64,000 nucleotides of DNA from contig SJRY01000293.1 of assembly GCA_011319805.1 (NCBI GenBank), positions 186,001 through 250,000 on the forward strand, given 5' to 3'. The stretch is from Macrocybe gigantea (Eukaryota > Basidiomycota > Agaricomycetes > Agaricales > Callistosporiaceae). Within the stretch, counting starts at the first letter, position 1. Every line of letters starts with the position of its first letter. Below, in pieces: positions 58,437-64,000 of this stretch. A program made the translations under genes and the position numbers. Below the pieces are notes generated by a model that was not told the DNA's origin, searched no databases, and worked only from the letters and a program-made list of their open reading frames with translations.

Positions 58437-61400
58437 ATGACCACCTCGCCATTGGAGATTAACAATTCGCACATCAAGCAGGAATACCCTTGCGTTTCGG
58501 GGGTCACTTCGTCCTCACAACAGACGTTAAACGATTTAGGCGTGGATGCGGAGTAAGTGAACGTGGTTATTTCATATATGGATTACTAGAGCGATTGCTC
58601 GGCAGTATCATTGCGGTTCAAGGTCTAGCATCTAGCTACGAGTGGACTTGGTCTACAAAGTCCTATGCTGGGGATGACCAAAGGTTTTACTGGCTTCGAG
58701 AACTTTTGCCAAAGGACGTCCCTCGAAGTCGAATTTTAACCTTCGAATATGACTCCAAGTGGTATGATGATCCCGCTCATGTTACGCTCGAGGAATGCGG
58801 CAAGCGGCTTCTGGACTGCTTGGTGAAGGATAGGACACATCGCGGTCATACGCGTATATGTAGGGGACGAGTGAGTCAGCACCCACCACTTACCTACCTG
58901 ATAAACCCAGCCTCATGCGTTTCATGATAATTCAGAGAAAGAGGCCCATCATCTTCATAGGACACAGTTTTGGCGGGCTCGTAATCAAACAGGTATGTAT
59001 TATGCGCCAAGATCTAAGCTTTCGCTGACGTCAGTTCCAAGGCTCTCGTTCTTGCTAATCAGACGCATCACGATGATCCTTCATATGCGGATCGTCAGGA
59101 CATCCTCTTTGCCACTGCTGGGATTATCTTCTTGGCGACACCTCATCGCGGATCTGCATTTTCGACTCTCGCAAAATTGAAAATGAAACTTGGCAGCCTC
59201 GTTGGCATCTCAACCTATCCAGAGCTCGTTTCCATACTTGACCTCCGCTCATCTGCTCTGGGCAGCCTCCAGGAAAACTTTCAAAAGATCCTTTCGCTAT
59301 CCTCGTTCAACGACTTGAAGCTTTTCTGCTTCTATGAGACTAAAGAGCTACGGACTGGGGTGAGTGAACATTGGTCCGGAAATTCTCAGTCTTTCTTCAT
59401 GATTTTTGTTTGAATGTAGTTGGTTGTTGAAAGGGAATCTGCCTGTATTGGCATTGGCGGCGAACAATCACTGGAAGCAAACCATTTTGAAATGAATAAG
59501 TTTGGGCCTCATGAGGAGAATTACCGAAACTACGTCTTGTTCGTGACGCAATTGCGCGTGATGTATCTGGAAGGGTTGGAAGTAGTTCAACGCCGGTTTG
59601 CAGGTGGGCTCGAACACATTTTTTGACGATGAACGTAGTGACTTTGGAATTACAGCGATGCAGTATACTAGCCTGGATCCTAGTAAGACATCATCTTTCT
59701 CTTATGGATACAAATTTAACTTGCTTTTCAGGCCCTAAACTGCTGAGAATTAAGGACTGGCTTAGTCCGTCCAGAGGCCAGCGACAGAGACTTTCAGATT
59801 TATTGAAAGAGCGACAAACCCCGGATTCTTGCCAATGGGTTTTGGAAACCGATGAGTACCAGAAGTGGAAGCATCACGAGTCTGACAACAATTGTTTGTG
59901 GATACATGGAAAGGTGGGCCGGCTTGTGAAGACATCTGCTGCCTTTCTTACTATTGATAGGCTGGTAGTGGGAAATCCGTTCTAGCATCATTTTTGGTAT
60001 CGACTCTGAGTGGCACCAACCGAGGAGGCCAGAATTGCGACTCAGGACGGCCTTTCCGCTGTGACTACCGCTTGGACACCAGTGAATGCACCTTCGATCC
60101 TCTTCGCAGGCGCGACCCAACTGCCCTTTACTTCTTCGAGGTCGAGCCAAGTGGTTCAAGCACGGCAATTTTCTTGGGAACACTCATACACCAGCTGCTG
60201 ATGTCATTCGATGAGGATCGAAGATTGGTGTCGATTGTTGAACAATCGGTTCAGAAGTTCCCGGAGCCTACTGAAGATTCGCTCTTGTCCTTGCTCATGG
60301 ACCTGGCAGAAGTGGTTGGAGCTCTGTAGTAAGTCTCACAGCTATGCCACCTTTTTGCAGAATTGTTATAACGTGATGTCCCAGCATTCTTCTTGATGGT
60401 TTGGATGAAAGTGTTCGATGGAATTCTCTTTTGCTGCCGTTGGCATCGTTACGAGCCTCGACAGCAGTTCGCATAATCATCTTCTCACAGTTTGACCGGC
60501 ACAAGCTTTCCACCATCGAAACGACATTTGGGCCGACGTATCTATCATTCGACATTGTCCATCACTCTCATCGAGACATACGCACTTTCATCCACGCTAA
60601 AGCATCTGAACTTGTCTCTTCTCGGCCATCACTGACTAGCATGTGCGATTTCATCGAGGAAAATGTTCTCGTGAGGTCTGATGGGATGTTTCAGTGGGTA
60701 AGCCTAGTCATGAAATACCTGCTGGAACACGCTTTTGGACCCGAGGACGTGAAGACATGTCTAGAAGATTGCCCTCCGAGTTTGAACGCCACGTATGCGC
60801 GGATCCTTCGTCGTTTGACTTACGATGCACCTGCGAGACAAAGGCATCGTATTGCGACTACTTTGAGGTGGCTGGCGGCGGCGGGCAGACCAATAACGAT
60901 CCGGGAAATGAGACTTGCCATCGCCCTCCGGGAAAGCGACGATAATGTGGTCCATACGATGCTGTCGCTGACACCCGACTTTAATCAAGGCGACAGTGAA
61001 CTGGAAGTGCAGTTTAGCAGTTTACTGGGATCATTGGTCAAGGTTACGAATGCCGAGACCGACTCTGGCATAGTCTCGCCCCACAAAGTGATGCAGTTAT
61101 GCCACGCCTCGTTACGCCAACTCTTGCTTTCTGGGGATGAACTGGCGTCGGGGAGCGACCTTGACATCGCATTATTGTCTGACTTCTGTCTCCCAGCCAC
61201 GGTCGCTCATGCCCGTTGCGCCGAAGAATGTTTCGACCTTTGTGCAACCAGCGTAGCACTGCTCGCAGATGCATCTCATTCGCTACTACAGCACTCTCAG
61301 TTGTTGCATTATTCTTGGGAATATTGCATTTATCATTTACAGCATTCTGGTCCTCTTTACGCCACAAGCCAACTGCCGCAAAAGCTCGACAGGATGCTGA

Positions 61401-63708
61401 AAGAGGTTGTCACCGATACATTAATTCTCCTGGAATGTCTTCGCGATGCATTGTGTCGACTCGAACTGGATAGCAAAGCGCCTTCTCACAAAAAACGCAG
61501 GTTACGTACTGTCAACATGGAGAATGCACTTGCGCTGCAGAACGCCCTGGATTCCATCCCTCCAGCCGTTGAGGATTTATTGACCCTGCGACGATTCTTG
61601 CCTCTCACCGAGACTCTCGTGCAAGTAGAATTGGCTTTGAAAGCGAAGGATGGTGATCCTAGCGACGCACACGGGTGGCAGGCAGGCTGAGGCATGTTTA
61701 TTACAAGGTCAAAGCCAAATATTGGGGTGTAGCGCAAGAAGCACCCTTGGAACTCGAAGAAATGATTTGTGGCCGCATGGAACTCCTCCCGGTATATTTA
61801 GCGTCTCGATACCCTTAGCCCGTGCCGCAAAAAGACTGCACACTGTAATGCTGAATATCGTCGATGACCGTATAAGTATCAAATTGAGGGAGAATGGCAC
61901 ATTGGATCCGGCGCCAGCTCTGGCACTTGTTGCTACCGTGCTCGAAGGTGTCATGAATGCTCCATATCGACTTCCACTCCGCGACGTGCTTCCTTTCCAA
62001 ACACTCCACGACTTCCTGCACGACCCACAACGTCACCGTGATGTTGCATTGCTATCAGGCAAAGACTCCGATGCCACTATCTCCCTTCTGCGACGTGTCC
62101 ACCAAAGGCAGCCATTTCCGATTCGCCGTTTCCTGCTGGTCAATGGCGTCTTGCGCCTTTTGCGCTCAGGTGATGACGGAATCTTCTCGTTGGTTCTAAA
62201 TCCAGTTAGGAATTATTGGCTTAGGCAATCCGCCTTGATGGACATATCGGGCGTCCATTATCTAGCCCACCCAGAGGTGAATCTGGCCAAAACCGTGCAA
62301 GACGGCAACTTATTTCATTTTCGGGACACAAGCGCATTCATCGCCTCTATCCCTACACTGTGCGTAATTTGGGCGATAAAATATGTCCAAACTCTCCTCG
62401 AGCTATTCAGCCCATACACGTGGCCAATCATCCAGATCTGCATCACCAGGTTAAAAATTCAGACATCGACTATCACCAGTACATTCGGGATCTTCTCTCG
62501 CTTCGGCATAATGTATTGCTTAGCCGCGTTACCGATATACTTTTTACGTTGCAAGTACTTCCCATCATGGGGCGCTGCCATGAACAAGTGGCCAGATATA
62601 CGTACGGCGGTCCTCGAACCATGGAATTTCACACCGCAAAAACTTACCTGGCTGCAAATCGCTGCTTTTTATGTTGGCTATGTTGCGCAAGTTGGCGTCT
62701 TCGGGGCGACATTCGTGGTAGCGCCTCTGACAAACCTTCGAAACGCGACTGGAGGTCAACCATGGTACCATCACCTCATGCATGCCTATCAAGTATTCTG
62801 GTTTATGACGGCACTCGAGAGAGCTGTCAACGGCATGGCAAATGTGTTGTCGTTCCTGGTGGTTCCTATCGGCATCATTGCCTTTAACATGGACTCAGAG
62901 GGTCTGTGGGCACTATGCAAATACACGTTTGCTTACTGGAATTATGCCGGTTCGACCATGCTAGCAGACTTCGCCGCTGTCGCCATGGAAAGCGTAGGAG
63001 CCAGCCTAGGACTGCGCATATTGTTGATAGTCCTTGTCGTGCTTCTGAACCGCGCAGACTGGCTTTTGGACGCGATCATGACATGGATTCTTCGATTCGC
63101 ATTGTGGATAACATACCCCTTTCACGGTCTAGCGTCATGGTTCGTTACTTGGTTGAGGAGCATGATCAATCTCCGATCTTTGGTTGCGCTCATCGTTCTG
63201 TGGGCGGTCGTTTGGCTCTACAGCTATTTCTTGGATCTCCTCATGGATCCATATGAGATGCGCAAGACGCGCCATTCTCTCAACTGGGCAAAAAGCCTTG
63301 TCTACACACAAATAAGCCACGAGAGGATCCGACAGATCACTGAGCGATTCGCCGACCGTCCACGGATAACTCAGCCTCCTCAAAGCCTGCCGACTTCCAG
63401 TGTCACTCATCCGACAGGTTTGCCGCTATCGCAAAACATGGATTTGCCAGAGCATCCGGACCCAATGGACAAAACCAATGAGGTAATGAATACAGATACA
63501 TCGCTCGATATTTGTTTCTGATCGTGTTGCTATATGCCAGAGAGACGAATGGCAAGACGCTCAAGCACCTGCCGTGGAGTCCATCGTAGACTCGGGGCAG
63601 GGGGTGGTCATTGGTGACGTCGAAGGCTCGCAGAACATACAAGCATCCGACACTAGTCAGCTGCGACAGCGGAGGGCCGTTCATTCCGATAACCAAAGAT
63701 TTTCGTAG
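58437..63708 (+). CDS. NLR-like protein: alpha/beta-hydrolase, NACHT NTPase, C-terminal multi-pass membrane domain
   Basis: The start ATG at 58437 gives MTTSPLEINNSHIKQEYPC. The hydrolase domain has IIAVQGLASSYEWTW, the nucleophile elbow IFIGHSFGGLVIKQ (Ser, about 58965) and LATPHRGSAFSTL; this matches the SesB/DUF676-type N-terminal domain of fungal NLRs. NACHT follows: Walker A HGKAGSGKSVLAS joined over an intron near 59920-59965, Walker B ILLDGLDESVRW (about 60390), and the winged-helix region RRLTYDAPARQRHRIATTLR with WLAAAGRPITIREMRLAI. A helical stretch (LLHYSWEYCIYHLQ) and VYYKVKAKYWGVAQEAPLEL lead, if one base is restored near 61684 and another in the C run 61812-61814, straight into NIVDDRISIKLRENG and about eight hydrophobic segments from 62360 to 63235. 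An intron at 63483-63540 gives a charged tail to 63708. ANK, WD or TPR repeats, the usual sensors, are not seen. About 1600 residues. Without the two restored bases it would be two genes. Confidence 0.75.
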
Positions 63709-64000
63709 AGGCTATTGTTGATGTACTGCGGTGATGAAAGAATCGGGGACGGGAGTAGGAGGTAGATGCCACTAATATAAATACCAGTTGTTACTTAGAC
63801 CAAATGTTTGGATACGCCACGCCAGAGTGCAAGTGCTTTGTCTGACAGGAGAATAGGTCACGAAGTACGGGTGCTAGACAAATCTTTGGTGTATTGTGAA
63901 ATGATGTGTGAGCGACGTTGGTGGTTTAACGGATGTATTGCGCGCAGGAAAAGGCGAAGCTGGATTCAAATACATTGCTTTAAGCTGCGATACACACGTC
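63709..64000. other. 3' flank of the NLR-like gene, no gene seen
   Basis: 292 bases to the window edge. No open frame or motif of interest. Confidence 0.4.

Noticed and set aside
61650..61847. ATG at 61650 as the start of a separate membrane-protein gene
   Set aside because: The residues it would add (to 61847) look like an out-of-frame reading of the NLR-like gene, whose own frame gives a better helical sequence there.

Overview
The window reads as nuclear DNA of a basidiomycete fungus, most likely an Agaricomycete. Genes lie on both strands and are broken by many short introns (mostly about 45-100 bases, GT-AG, with two GC-AG introns seen). The gene content fits that group: a DUF6533-type membrane protein, a secreted low-complexity protein of a basidiomycete family, an F-box/leucine-rich protein, a cytochrome P450, and plant- and fungal-wall hydrolases of families GH28 and GH30. 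No bacterial operons, insertion sequences, CRISPR arrays, rRNA or convincing tRNA were seen.

Left part (1-12.3 kb): the 3' end of a Nup192/Nup205 nucleoporin, Sft2, a DUF6533 membrane protein, cytosolic leucyl-tRNA synthetase and a conserved unknown. 13-25.5 kb is richer in secreted and accessory genes: GH28 pectinase, a PARG-like macro-domain protein, a cupredoxin-like anchored protein, a SurE phosphatase, a TFIIIC subunit, a secreted Asn/Gly/Ala/Ser-repeat protein, a kelch protein and a second, apparently dead SurE copy. 25.9-32.2 kb holds three same-strand genes: a single-copy cellular reverse transcriptase (rvt family, by motif reading), eIF2D/Tma64 and the rRNA dimethylase Dim1. 32-38.6 kb is sparse, but two small spliced genes can be built there. 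38.6-49.2 kb holds a SET-domain protein, GH30, beta-adaptin, a PalI/SUR7 protein and a small coiled-coil protein. 50.7-58.2 kb holds a P450, a small conserved protein, an F-box protein, a Bet1-like SNARE and a two-helix membrane protein. The right end is one large gene for a serine-hydrolase/NACHT (NLR-like) protein whose C-terminus appears to be a multi-pass membrane domain.

Housekeeping genes cover vesicle traffic (Sft2, beta-adaptin, Bet1), translation and ribosome assembly (LeuRS, eIF2D, Dim1), nuclear transport (Nup) and Pol III transcription (TFIIIC). The accessory genes point to cell-wall degradation, surface proteins and possibly self/non-self recognition.

One caution governs the annotation. 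Many genes, including essential ones such as LeuRS and Dim1, need a single extra base to stay in frame, usually in a short homopolymer. Nearly all these events look like missing bases. This suggests residual base-deletion errors in the assembly rather than widespread gene death, so reading frames were joined by protein logic. Exon boundaries given are read by eye.
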